Shown: positions 46,510-57,679 of the stretch, piece by piece
Layout of the letters: the number at the start of each line of letters is the position of its first letter
Position numbering within the stretch: the stretch's first letter is position 1
Source of the DNA: Polytrichum commune
Lineage: Eukaryota > Streptophyta > Polytrichopsida > Polytrichales > Polytrichaceae
Assembly: GCA_950295325.1 (NCBI GenBank)
Contig: OX485809.1
Coordinates: forward strand, 7,070,001 to 7,130,000
DNA: 60,000 bases
Reading direction: 5' to 3'
Position numbers and translations under genes: made by a program
Notes under the pieces: generated by a model
The model's database searches: none
Told to the model about the DNA's origin: nothing
Seen by the model: the letters and a program-made list of their open reading frames with translations, nothing else

Positions 46510-46760
46510 GTTATGGTTATTGGAAGGGTATGGTTTTGTTTATTCCTTAACTGAATACATATTATAAGTCCTCCCAATTGTTCTCACTATTGAGCGTGGA
46601 GTAGTTAATAAAAATTGGAGACTCGTTCCAATCTCATTCAGAAGAGTATATGTGCGGTGTTTGTTCTTTGATCCTCATTTGACCACACACAAACCCAACA
46701 TAAGTGTCCACTTAAGAAAGATAATCGAGTAACACTTGGCATACCTTAGAGAGTTTTGAG
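46510..46760 (+). repeat. Dispersed repeat family F16, copy
   Basis: Contains CTCACTATTGAGCGTGGAGT, then TTCCAATCTCATTCAGAAG and GACCACACACAAACCCAACA, in the same order as the copy at 45170. Confidence 0.5.
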
Positions 46761-46799
46761 ACTTGTGATGCTAATAATGGAGTTGAATACACTAAAGTA

Positions 46800-47028
46800 G
46801 ATACTTGTGTGTATTGCCTAATTACTGTGAATTAGCATTTGGGATTATGCATTGCTATAACATTTTATTTACAGTATCATATTTTACCCAAATAAACATA
46901 AGTAGTTATTATGCACACTGAAGAGTATGATATAACTTAGCTGGTAAAAAACTGATAATGTCAATAAAAAGTTACAGCAACATGAAACTCCGAATGGTCA
47001 CCCACACTAATTAGACAACCCAATGTAG
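46800..47028. mobile_element. MITE family E copy 3
   Basis: CATTTGGGATTATGCATTGC near the left and an inverted GAAACTCCGAATGG block near the right. The right end CACACTAATTAGACAACCC leads to TGTAG at 47024-47028. The left terminus is degenerate. Confidence 0.7.
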
Positions 47029-47097
47029 TTCATGCATTTTCACCTTTGTTGAAGAATAGGTGGGTGGGGAAAGGGGGGAGGGGAGGGGGGACGACGT

Positions 47098-47308
47098 ATA
47101 CACCATTCATGTTTATTAATATCATGTACTATTCAAAAGCGTGCAATGCTATAACTTTTTACTATAGAGAATGTCATATTCTACCAAGCAAAAGCATTTA
47201 TGAACAACATATTGGTCTTTCATTAATAAAATTGAGCTCCTGAGTACGACATTATTGCATTGCGTAACTCTAAATTATGACATGCACTGATTGGGATACT
47301 CAGTGTAA
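47098..47308. mobile_element. MITE family E copy 4 (degenerate)
   Basis: GCGTGCAATGCTATAAC on the left and an inverted GCATTGCGTAACTCTAAAT on the right. Termini TACACC… and …TGTAA are eroded. It lies immediately next to copy 3. Confidence 0.55.
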
Positions 47309-47540
47309 CAAAGATGAAGTAAGTTGTTTGGGGATAATAAAACATAGTGATATGTATGTAATGTGTGTGAAGGTCAATCTATCATAGTATTATCAAGCAG
47401 TCTAAATTTGCACTAGTTATAGCTTCCGTGGTTATATTCCCTGGGCCCGCATGAACAAACGTACATTGCTTGATAATGTTATGATCCGAGCATAATCAAA
47501 GATTGAATCAATTCATGTCCTCAGTAAATTTGGTATGGTG

Positions 47541-48219
47541 TTACAGGAATGACAAGTGTTTTTTTTGCAAAACTTTTATGAGATGTGGCCAATTGGTATA
47601 CCACTCGTTGATGCCCCAACAAAATCGGCATGCCTCACACAATGATTTGTTTTCACATTCATGCCTCAAAGTTTCTACAAACACAACCAACTTGGTTCTA
47701 CGTGCATCACTTTCAAGCACCATTAATCTCTCCAACCATTGTTTTGACATGGTTATGCAAACTACTTCATCACTTGGTTAACACTTTGGACTAAAAAGTT
47801 TATGTTTATTGAAAACATGTAAAACATAAAACCTTTCATGCAAGCGATCCACATCTACTTGCACATACATGGCGAGTAATAAAAACCAAGCCAATTGAAG
47901 CCACAAGTTTATAAGTATTCCACTATCATCTTTCTAATAAGTTCTTTATTACGAGGTACGTATTATCTCATGTAGAATTCTTAATTGCTAATGGTTCCAC
48001 AAATGATACAATTGCATCTCCCTTACATTTCAAATTTGAATAACAACAATCAACTATTAAATGTTGTTCCATAGTTTGGTTGGTTGACTCGTCGATCACC
48101 AAAGAAAATTGTTTTTTTCTTCGATACATCATATCGTAGGGCTTGCTTTGAATGCTTTGGTATAGCACATACAAATTCCATTGTAGCTTTATTTGTGGTG
48201 TAGGATCCAAACTCATCAT
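47541..48219 (-). pseudogene. hAT-type transposase relic
   Basis: The 83-codon frame at 47968-48219 contains KQFSLVIDESTNQTMEQHLI, matching the FSLIxDESTDxxxxxQL block of the DUF4371/RNase H-like part of many hAT transposases. SFVEPLAI follows where these proteins have a 'RFLGFVE' block. A second frame (47541-47750) reads WLERLMVLESDARRTKLVVF and could be a later, decayed part. Frames are broken between and no full transposase exists, so it is a pseudogene. Whether it once mobilised the hAT-like MITEs nearby is unknown. Confidence 0.5.
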
Positions 48220-48726
48220 TTAGAGGCATGTCACGAGTGTTCAAAAGCCCTACAAAATTACAATCTTAAAAGAAACTGATAAATAAATGATCATTAAAAA
48301 CTATAAAATACAATATTTTCAAGTAGTAATCCTTGTATGTTCTTTTTCAATAGTATTTAAAACATGACCAATAATAGAAATCAAACTAGTTGGAGGAAAA
48401 TGAAGAGCCTCCCATATAGCCAATGTGGATTTAGGATTTAGGTTTGCTTTTAATATTCAATGCACAAATCACTCCAAACTCTACACTGTCAATAGCATTG
48501 AGTGTTGGTGCAAAAATGAGCCTTCTTTATGGCTAGCTTTACTATGATGTCATGTGTTCACCTACCTATACCCCCAAAACTCCCATCAATGTGTAGTGAT
48601 ATCCAAAATGAATATGATTGTCTACCACAAAATGACCAAAATGATATCTCTACATGTCATCATGGTCATTTTCATGTTCAATGGTCATATTATGCAACTA
48701 CCACTTTCATACTCGTGCATTATTAT

Positions 48727-48945
48727 TAACTTATCATAGCTTGATCCTATTGTGTAAACATAAGATCTTTGATGTCAATAGATGTCAAATCATTTAAACA
48801 AAACATGTTACATGCTCTAGTATAGTAGATTGATTAACCTTTCGTACAATTATGGGGCCCAACTCAAAGAGCTAGACATGTAAGCCTTTGGCCACGAAAT
48901 GATGACACAAACATTTAGTACAATGTGACGAAGGTTGGATCATGG
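48727..48945 (+). repeat. Direct repeat F18, unit 1
   Basis: Collinear with 49318-49535: CCCAACTCAAAGAGC, AAGCCTTTGGCCA and AAATGATGA blocks recur. Confidence 0.7.
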
Positions 48946-49076
48946 GGTGCCAAACTTCAAAGTTGCCGACTCCCACTATCTAGGAAACTTGGTCAAAGTA
49001 CGAGTGTCATGTACCCCATGCTCATACCTCTAATTGACAACTTGGTCATTTCATATTAGATGGTTGTGTCATGCAA

Positions 49077-49297
49077 CTACGCTAAGTATTGTATTTAATA
49101 TCACTTATTATTTGAAATTATGCAATGCTATAACTCTTTACTGTATATCTCATATTTTGTCAACAAACATCGTATTGGTTGTTTGGACATTATAAAATAT
49201 TAACACCTTTACTCAGTAAAACATTACAATAGCCAGAAAGATATAGCATCGTATAACACCATATTGTAAGTAACGCTAAATACAATATTTAGTGTAG
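49077..49297. mobile_element. MITE, CTAC…TGTAG ends (family E/A intermediate)
   Basis: Left CTACGCTAAGTATTGTATTT and inverted right (CTACACTAAATATTGTATTT on the minus strand). The interior carries the family-E words ATTATGCAATGCTATAAC. It lies between the two F18 repeat units. Confidence 0.75.
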
Positions 49298-49317
49298 CGC
49301 TTTTATATGTGTGCATT

Positions 49318-49535
49318 TTGACTAATTTATCCCAACTTTATCATGTTGTGCTAACATAAGAATGTTGGCATCAATAAAACACTTTACATGTTTTGATATA
49401 CTAAATTGATCGAGTTTTCAGATTTGGTAAGATTGATGAGACCCAACTCAAAGAGCAAGACATCTAAGCCTTTGGCCATCAAATGATGATGTAGATAATT
49501 AGTTCACCACGGCCAAGGTGGGGTTGATTCCCATA
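49318..49535 (+). repeat. Direct repeat F18, unit 2
   Basis: Second unit, about 590 bp downstream of the first, in the same orientation. Confidence 0.7.
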
Positions 49536-49571
49536 GTTTTGGAAAATGGTAAAAAATAAGTTGATCATGAC

Positions 49572-49860
49572 ATAAATAGTGGCTTGAAATTTGTGCAATT
49601 GTTTTCAAGGATGGAGTAGAGGAAACGATGAAGAATGCAAGTTGTTTCGTAATTTTATTCCATGAATATAATTAGTTACACTTTACCAAGAGGCAAGTAA
49701 GTCAAACCCCCTTCTTGTATAGCAAAGTCTCCTCGATTTGAGCATCAAAATATCCAACCATGCATACGTATGCAAACAAAACGGTTATCTTCATGGCACC
49801 CATAAGTGACTGCAAATAGTGTGAAACAAGAGCTATCCAATCAATCGTTACATCCCACCT
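49572..49860 (+). repeat. Dispersed repeat F17, copy 2
   Basis: Direct-orientation homologue of 28436-28715. Contains GGCAAGTAAGTCAAACCCCC and GTGTGAAACAAGAGCTATCC. Confidence 0.75.
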
Positions 49861-50005
49861 ATCATTGCATCCTTTTTCATGCCATCATGTTTACGACTCG
49901 CCATTTTGGGTCCACACAAGAATCATTCTGCCCCCGATCTAATGCACCAACAATGGTCATTCATTGTTTTGATTTTTTTACCTTAAAAGTAAGAGTGTCG
50001 TGTGT

Positions 50006-50026
50006 CCCCCCCCCCCCCCCCCCCCC
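50006..50026. repeat. C21 homopolymer run
   Basis: Uninterrupted C run followed by GCGCCCGGCCC. Strong G-quadruplex potential on the minus strand. Confidence 0.85.
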
Positions 50027-50729
50027 GCGCCCGGCCCATGCCTAGAAGGCTTGGATTCTAGTGTGGAAATGTCGTCAATATATAAGTTAGTCATAGCCAC
50101 TAAGATAGTGGACGGTTGTAGCACCTTATCTTGGGCGTCACGTAGTGTTTTGACTCGGTTTCTAAATATTTATTTGACATCTAGAAGAACGAGAAAAATA
50201 CAAAAATTTCAATTTGTGGCATTTCTACGACTATGGTAGATGATGTGGAGACCGTCACTTAAACGTGAGGCACTTATACTACTATTGGATTCTACCATAT
50301 CAGATGATTTGGTTGACAATGACTGATGTTGATTTCAATGCACTAAATTATGCAATTCTTATTTTGGTTTATAAATGCAAAACTTATAGAGGTTTCAAGT
50401 TTGAGTTGTAAATGATAAAAAACCAACGCAAAAAGTTTGACTTTAAGATTGTGGACATTCTCATATTCAATGTGTACTCATTGTGCAAGATTTCATGGTG
50501 TGGTTCTATCCCCATCTATCTTCTGGTCTATTACCACGTGCATTCTAGATATAATGAGGCTTAATTACCTTGGTAGGCATAAATTAGGATCTATCTATAT
50601 TTAATTAGGATTGATACACTTAATTACATTTATTCAGTTCGAATATTTATGAATTAGATTGAATATATATGTGGGATCTGGAACAAGTTGGCTTAGAGTG
50701 GCACCGCATCCCATGAAGATTAACAATCA

Positions 50730-51214
50730 CACCACTAAATATTGTGTTTGGTGCCATATGGTGTTTCATGTCATTGTGGTAAATTTATAATGACACTTCT
50801 TATGAATAAGTTTAAAAGTATTGTCATCCCGATTTCTTACAATCCATCCACTGGTAGTTTGGAATAGCTTGCATTCTAACAATTTTGTAATGAAACACGG
50901 TCATGAATGATTAAAATATGAATGAAAAATCATTTAGTACGTGACAATAATTGGTTTTTCTTTCTTTCGGCGCAAATCAAAAATTCAATTGCAAGAAGGA
51001 ACCCAAAATACAACCAACCCATGCGTGAACCCATGCGAGAAGTGATAGTAATTGCAACATTCTAGATCCATGATTCCCAATAAATTTTTTTTTGCAAGGA
51101 ATGACAATAAATGTTAGGTTCACATTTAGTGTTGGTGACACTACACAAGCAAGTTACAATTAGTTTGGAGCAAGAGAAATGGAAATGGTGACCCTACATA
51201 CAAATTTAGTGTAG
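50730..51214 (-). mobile_element. MITE family A copy 1, inverted, with an internal insertion
   Basis: Read on the minus strand it starts CTACACTAAATTTGTATGTA and ends near CAATATTTAGTGGTG. It is collinear with 53991-54364 except for about 115 extra bases in the middle (near 50955-51050). Shared blocks include TGTGTAGTGTCACCAAC and CTTATTCATAAGAAGTGTC. Confidence 0.7.
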
Positions 51215-51293
51215 TAGAAACCATGGGGAAGGGAGGGGCGGGGGGTTCTTCTCACACCCTATGTCTTTATATTTGACATTACTATATAACTTT

Positions 51294-51621
51294 GGCCCGG
51301 GCTAAATCACATTTGTGTTCGGCAAGGCCCCGCCCCTCCCACGCTTTTGTCACTGCAATGTCTTCTTGCACCAGTGTGTGAACTTCTCCTCATCTCAGAC
51401 CAATGTGACAATACCTAGTCAAAATTACAAATATCCCAAGTTCCTTAACAAGTGAATGAAAGTGATGTCAACTTGAATATCTGTACTTTTGATTAGGTAT
51501 TGTCACATCGGTTCCCAATGAGGAAGAGTTCCCACATAGGTGCGGGCATGAAGACTGGACAATGAAGAAGGCGTGGGAGGGGTGGGGCTCAACCAAACAC
51601 ATATGTGATTTAGCCCATGGC
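51294..51621. mobile_element. Foldback element with ~130-bp arms (F10)
   Basis: The left arm (GCCCGGGCTAAATCACATTT at 51294 to about 51432) and the right arm (about 51486 to ATGTGATTTAGCCCATGGC at 51621) are inverted and collinear over at least 130 bp. They include CCCCGCCCCTCCCACGC versus GCGTGGGAGGGGTGGGG and GTGACAATACCTA versus TAGGTATTGTCAC. The spacer is about 55 bp. A transcript would make a long imperfect hairpin. Confidence 0.8.
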
Positions 51622-53460
51622 TATGATTTGTTAGTTGTTGGACATTCATGTGTGGTGGTTTCATTATCGTAACAAGAACTATAAAGAAAAATAACAAAAG
51701 AATGACAACTTCATGGGAGGTCGTGTTAGTCATGTTTTGTGGTTGTTGGCCCGATACAATGGGTGGTTGTTATGTTCTATTCATTTAAAGCCTTTTTGAA
51801 TACAATACCACATCACATTGATGTTTTAATTGATAACCGGATATGAAACTTTCCAACTTTAAATTGCAACTGATCTCTAAATTGACATCTTTAGATATGC
51901 ATCAAAAGTTTTTAGTTGTCGATCTTGAATCCTTGCTTCTATAGCAAGTGGACAATGCATGTTATTATGCGAAAAATGGTTAAATTCTCGGGGGTTAAGC
52001 TCGATATGAATTTTCTATTTCCTTCTAAAGAAAGAAATGTGAACTTGTTGCTAGGCATGTTAAGAGTCTCGAGTGCAAAAAATGCTCAAATTCAAGTCGG
52101 ATTGCCCGACGTTGGTTATTTATGTATTCACTTATTTATTTAAGACTTGCTACATTTTTAAAACATGTTAGGATGGTTTACCGTTGGGAGTGACGATTTT
52201 ACCCTACTTGGGTGTTTTCGAATCTAAGGATTGTGTGTTTATTTATTTCCAAAAAATATGTGACAAACTTGAAAATCCAAAATTTGTTTCAAAACTTCCC
52301 TTGTTTCATGGTTCCAAAATCAAAACTCGCCTAAATTTTGAGTTCTTATGATATAAGATTGTTTCCCATCGAAGTCGTCTAGGAAGGATGGTAATCATTT
52401 GTTGGGACATTGAGCATACTTATCAAACTCCTCGGGGAGTTCCTTGTTGTGCCTTGGATTTTGGTGACTTAGTACTTTGAATGCTCTTAAACCCTTTGGA
52501 GCAGAATCAAATAATTATAATGAACATACCTAGCTTAAAATTAGAGCTTCATCAAATTTCAAAATAATTATAGGGTCATTTTAAAAACAATAATTTATAT
52601 AATTATATAATAATACGGTACAAAAAAATTAAGGATGGATAATTAAATACCCCTTGAATAAATACCCGTGTCACGCACATGTATACATATATACATGTCT
52701 AGTGAACTCCCCGAGTCAAACTCTCAAACGCGTCTTGAAGTAAACACTTATGATCTATGAGGCCGTGCTCACATGTTTCAACGCGGCACTATTCCAAACC
52801 AACGAGGTCCACACTAGGTGTGACTTGAAAGCAGAAAAAGTATGTGGTCGACAATGAATACATTGTTGGGTTTGAGAACACTTAGCAAAGTCTCATGATC
52901 ACATGCCTTTTGTGCAATACTAACTGTACTTTAAACTTTGCAATATCATGCTTTTGGCAACCAAAGTGCATAATATGGATGTGAGATAAAAGAGAATTAG
53001 TGTACATGTGATATTATGGAATACACAAAGTCAACATTGTAATAATGACAATATTTACAATGGTGACAGCTGATATGTGCGGGCATGTGGTTTGAATTCT
53101 TTGGTGGTTTATTTGAATGTCAAAACGTGTGATTTACATGTGATTTACATGAGGGATATGTGACATTAAGAAGTGAGATTGAAACTAAGAGCATTAATTC
53201 ACTAGGGTTTTGGGATATAGGAGAAGTAGTGACATTAAGGAGGTTGATATTACGGAGTTTAGAGTGAACCAATTCCAATGTTCCGAGCCCACACTAGCAA
53301 GTGTGCCTCAAAAAGAGGAGTGATGTGGCTAACACTACTACGTTAAGCAAATTATGCACCAATAATTAAATGGTGGGTTTACCAACACCTATCAAAGTCC
53401 CAAACTCCATTTGAGAAACTTGCTAGACAACCTACTAGACTCATGTTCGCATACCACTAT

Positions 53461-53675
53461 GAAAAAAAACTCGTCCATTCCAACCATATGGTGTAACTTG
53501 TCCATTGCAGTTCATGATGAGAAAATGCAAAAAAAAATTGGTTTTGGTTGTCAATCATCCCAAATCCATTATGAAAAACCTCTAGTTGACACCTATAATT
53601 ATTGTTTATGCATCTTCTCATCATGAGGTGCAATGGACAAGCTGCAAAGGATGGTTGGAATGGACAAGTTTTCCC
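53461..53675. mobile_element. Foldback element, family F9 copy 2
   Basis: Left ACTCGTCCATTCCAACCATA and inverted right TGGTTGGAATGGACAAGTTT. Arms are about 65 bp, homologous to 38951-39167. Confidence 0.7.
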
Positions 53676-53867
53676 TTGGTGTGCCTACCATAGAATTGTT
53701 TTCCAATCTGACCAACCCCACACTAAGTGTGCCTCATGACTATGAGGAGTGACACCAACACTAAGTTAAGCGCAGAGTGTAATCAATTGTTGGGTTTGAG
53801 AATACTTGTCAAATTCGTAAACTCTCGTTGACTTACTAACATTCTCCTGAGCTCATGTTCGCAGCAT

Positions 53868-54445
53868 AACCAATCGCTCATCCACGAGCATAAGGTTGTC
53901 ATAAATCGTAACAAATTTTCATCTATGGAGGGACAATCTTGTCCATAACTGCTAGATGTAATCCATGAGCTCATCGGTTATGATTGATAACTACACTAAA
54001 TATTGTAGTCAATGTGACCGATTATTATTGTCTTGCTCAATACGAATTGTAAATAGCTTGTGTAGTGTCACCAACGTTGATTGTAAACCTAGCATTATTT
54101 GCCATTCCTAAACTTCTTGGGCATTATAGATTCATAGTTTGCAGCTACTATCACTTACTAAGTGATTTTACATCCAAAAATTTTGATCATCCATGACAAT
54201 CTTTCATTACATAAATCTTAGGATGCAAATTTTACCAAACTTTGCATCAATAATTGACATTTGGATGAACCAAAAATAAATTGGGACAATGCTTGTAAAT
54301 GTATTCATAAGAAGTGTCAATAGAAAAGTTACTGCAATAACGTTAAATACCATATTTAATGCACTTCAAGTTATGCGGATGACTCACCATTCCCGTGACT
54401 CGTCACCCATTCTCATTGAGATAAATATATAGTCTATATAAAGCT
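53868..54445. mobile_element. Foldback element F8 copy 2, split by a nested MITE
   Basis: The left part (53868-53990, with ATCCATGAGCTCATCGGTTA) and the right part (about 54365-54445, with GCGGATGACTCACCATTCC) are contiguous in the uninterrupted copy at 2168-2505. The split point carries the family-A MITE. Confidence 0.65.
53991..54364 (+). mobile_element. MITE family A copy 2, nested
   Basis: Starts CTACACTAAATATTGTAGTC and ends near CCATATTTAATGCAC. About 374 bp, non-coding. Homologous to 54823-55142 and to the inverted 50730-51214. Confidence 0.75.
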
Positions 54446-54822
54446 ATTTCCAAACTAATGACCTACTCACCAAGTGTGCCTCAAAAGTAAGAGTGTGGCC
54501 TACACTAAGTTTAGTCAAGAACAAATCAATAACCAATTGTTGGGTTTGTGACTCGTACTTATCAAGTTAATTACATGCTTAATGGATGGCTTCACACTTT
54601 GGGAATGACATCCTAGTCAATTACTTATTTATGGAGTGGAAGTGAACATATATAGTATATTGGATTTTGGATATTGAAGGCGAGGTGCATTGTAACATGG
54701 GCTTTGTGGACAAGGCAACCTTCAAGATTACAAGGGCAACTCTTTTTTGAACTCGAGCGGGATGGGCAATGTTTTTTTGGTTGGGTCTAGGCTGTCCTAT
54801 CAAAAAGCTCATTGGGGAAGGT

Positions 54823-55142
54823 CTACACTAACTATTGTATTTAGTGTCATCAACTCTACTTGTCTCGCTCAATTCTAATTGTAAAACTCCCGTGGAGTGT
54901 CACCAACACGAAATGTAAACCTAACATTATTTGTCATTCTTTGCCAAAATTTTGTTGGGTAGTATGGATTTACAATGTTGTTAGTTCCGTCACTTACTAA
55001 GTGGTTTTCATACAAATTTCAATCATCCATGATAATAGCTCATTACACAAATGTTAGAATGCCAAAATATATCAAACTTTGTTTCAATAATTGGCAGTGG
55101 GATGATCTAAAAGTAAGTCAAGAGGACAACACTCGTAAACTT
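54823..55142 (+). mobile_element. MITE family A copy 3, right end missing
   Basis: Starts CTACACTAACTATTGTATTT. Collinear with copy 2 through CACTTACTAAGTGG, TCAATCATCCATGATAAT and a final ACACTCGTAAACTTA, after which similarity stops. Confidence 0.7.
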
Positions 55143-56679
55143 AAGGCCGCTTTACATTGCGGTGGAGAAGTCCATTGATCATTAATTCTAGGGGAATTCT
55201 TAAAAAAAAAAATTGCCTCAGAGTGACACTCCTGTCCGGTGGTGGTGTACAATACGGCCAAGAGTCCTTTGGAGGAGAACTTTGTACATGGATGAAATAA
55301 TGACATGGTTGCCAACATGGCGGCATTTTTTGAAGGGGAGTTCTCTGAAGGTCAAGTTTCTTGGGCAACCTCAAAGCCTCAGACAATAAACTTGGCCTCC
55401 GGAGAACTCCAACTTGAATAAAATATTTTCTCCTTAGAGAAAGCCTTGCACTATTGTTCTCCCTCTTTAGTATGACACTTTTGGGAAACACAAAAGAAGT
55501 CGTATTATGGAGGTGTCATCTTCTCACTAAAATGACAAATGGTGTAAAGTTGACGTATTATTGAGGGAATATGAAAATATAAGTAATATAAGATTCAAAA
55601 TATATAAACGAGTTTAAGCAATATAGATGGTACGAAATAATAACTTTTAACTCCAAAAAATACAAATATTTTCAAGAACTCTTGAAATAAGAGTCCAAAG
55701 ATCTTTGGTAATCTCTACCCAAGTCAACAACTGCCATCTTATCTAAATTCCCAACTAACTTTTGGAAACTAATAATTTCATTAACACCAAAATGTAAAGA
55801 GTTCTCTAATAAGAAACTAGACAACAATGATGCATGACATTTAGCGTCCAGATATTGGTGATACTATATCACCCGTCTACAAGGCAACATACTAGGCTAG
55901 AGGCCACTTTAACTCTAACCATGTTCATTCTACACTAGTGACCCTAATTATCATGAAGTCCCAACAATAAGTGAAGCACGGGTAGATCACTTAGTGCATT
56001 TTAAAAACGATGTGCGGCATAATATAGAGAGGATTAAAATCATTTGAAATAAAAATCATAAAGGAATTCCAAATAATGAAGGGGCCATTAAATGTAGACA
56101 ATCCCATTATAAGTAAGTTAGATGGACATAAAACATGGGCCATTTTTTTTGTAAAATTAATATAGGGGTTGAAGATAAGGATCCTATGTGTTTTCATCAT
56201 AACATTGTTTGCAATGGTATTACTTTGCTATGGTCTCTTATGTGTTTTCTTCATAACTTTGTTTGCAATGATATTATTGTTTGCACCCTTCTTTGTTTCC
56301 ATGCTTTCCCTCAACACTCGTCAATTGCGTTAGGAAGTAGATTAGCTTTTATTACTTAAAAGGAATATAGAGAACAAAAAATTACAGTGACTTGGACAAT
56401 ATAAGTAATGAAAGGGTGCAAACAAATGGGTCATTTTTGAAATTTAAGTGATTATAGGGAGGCTTTAATTCAGCCCTTGAAGGTAAATAACCCCAAGATA
56501 AAAAAAACTCCCAGCCGCACGTGGTGCACAAAAATGCCTTAGAGTGATCAACCCGTGAAGTGAAGTTCCCAAGTAGTTCCCAAGTGAGAAATGAATGTAT
56601 TTTAGATGTAGTTGTATAAAAGAGGGAATTTTGGACTAAAAAGTTGGGTCTCGCAAAAATATGTTGTAATATTGAGGGT

Positions 56680-56718
56680 GTCATATAAACGAGTGTCGTA
56701 ATAACGAGGTTAGACTGT
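56680..56718 (-). mobile_element. pogo/Tc1-mariner-like terminal inverted repeat (one end)
   Basis: On the minus strand the edge reads TACAGTCTAACCTCGTTATT followed by ACGACACTCG. CAGT…AACCTCG…TTA with a TA flank resembles termini of pogo-class elements. The element would extend leftward from here. A related word, GTCGTATTATGGAGGTGTC, occurs near 55500, but I could not define the other end. Confidence 0.45.
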
Positions 56719-56911
56719 ACTAGCATGTAATTTCTTTGAAAATCAATAAGGAAATCATGTTACCTACTTATTTACCTTAATTTGGATGTATTATAGAGGT
56801 GGAACATTTTCAAAGAAATTATTTTCGTGAAAGAAGTTCTAAAACATTGCCACATACGTTTTATTTGTTGATCAATACAATTTTTAAAAAAATCAATACT
56901 ACGGTCATTAA

Positions 56912-57176
56912 GGGGGTGAGGTTTCTACTATGGCCGGCTATGACCATTTTGTGAAGTTTTCCAGTGGACTTCTCTTCTCCTCGTGGTGAAGTTGTCCAAT
57001 ACACTTCTCCTCTAGGTGGTTACATTACGGCTGGTCAAGACTTCTTAATTTTTTATTTTTTTTATTTTTGTCTTTTCATCTTCTCCAGCATACCATCCCT
57101 TGCCTCAAATAACCATGTCTCGGGCTAAAATTCTCGACCGACCGGTGCACTTCTCCACCGTAGTGTAAAGCTGCCC
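56912..57176. mobile_element. Harbinger-like MITE, related to F2
   Basis: Left GGGGGTGAGGTTTCTACTAT and inverted right (GGGCAGCTTTACACTACGG on the minus strand), with TTA before and TTG after. The termini resemble GGGCTGCTTCACACTATGG of the copy at 26149. CpG is fairly frequent. Confidence 0.6.
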
Positions 57177-57202
57177 TTGTTCATAAGAATTGTCATCGGA
57201 TG

Positions 57203-57312
57203 GTCCAAGACGACCCTGAGCTGCCCGATGATGGTGGAGAGGTACCCAAACCAAACAGAGTGGTTGGCGGTTCGATTCCCGACCGTGACATCATCTCTCT
57301 ATTTGACAGGAA
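57203..57312 (+). mobile_element. tRNA-related SINE-like element, family S2, copy 2
   Basis: GTCCAAGACGACCCT, then TGGTGGAGAGGTACCC (box A-like), GGTTCGATTCCC (57269-57280, consensus box B) and TCTCTCTATTTGAC. Homologous to 34319-34424 on the opposite strand. It lacks an acceptor stem and anticodon arm, so it is not a tRNA gene. Confidence 0.68.
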
Positions 57313-57679
57313 ACTGACCAGATGGTGAAGCGCCTCCTATGTTCCCCAAAAAACAAATAGTCAAGCGGAGGAGAAGTCATGAAGATGGCATAAAATACGA
57401 TGTGACACTAAATACACTAGATAGTGTAGTGTCCCCCACACTATATCATGCTTGCACGCAAGTGTTCCGCAAAAGAAGGAGTATGGCCCACACTAATTAT
57501 AGTTCCTAACAACCAAAGTCGGCAGTGTAGGCAAATAGAGGAACACTTCCAATGTTCCGGAGAAAAATAACTAACCCAAAAGGTAATAACTACCTGCCAG
57601 TTACCATAGATTACGGTACCACAGTACCTTCTTCAAAGAAAGCGGTAAGTTTCAATAAATAACCATGAATATAATTACA

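Noticed and set aside
55141-55491. 116-codon minus-strand open frame
   Set aside because: No recognisable motif. It lies in a region that may be a decayed pogo-like element, and coding support is absent.
56382-56726. 114-codon minus-strand open frame
   Set aside because: Overlaps the pogo-like terminus and has no domain.
57228-57300. tRNA gene
   Set aside because: Good box B, but no cloverleaf can be drawn and a homologous copy at 34319-34424 shows it is a repeat.
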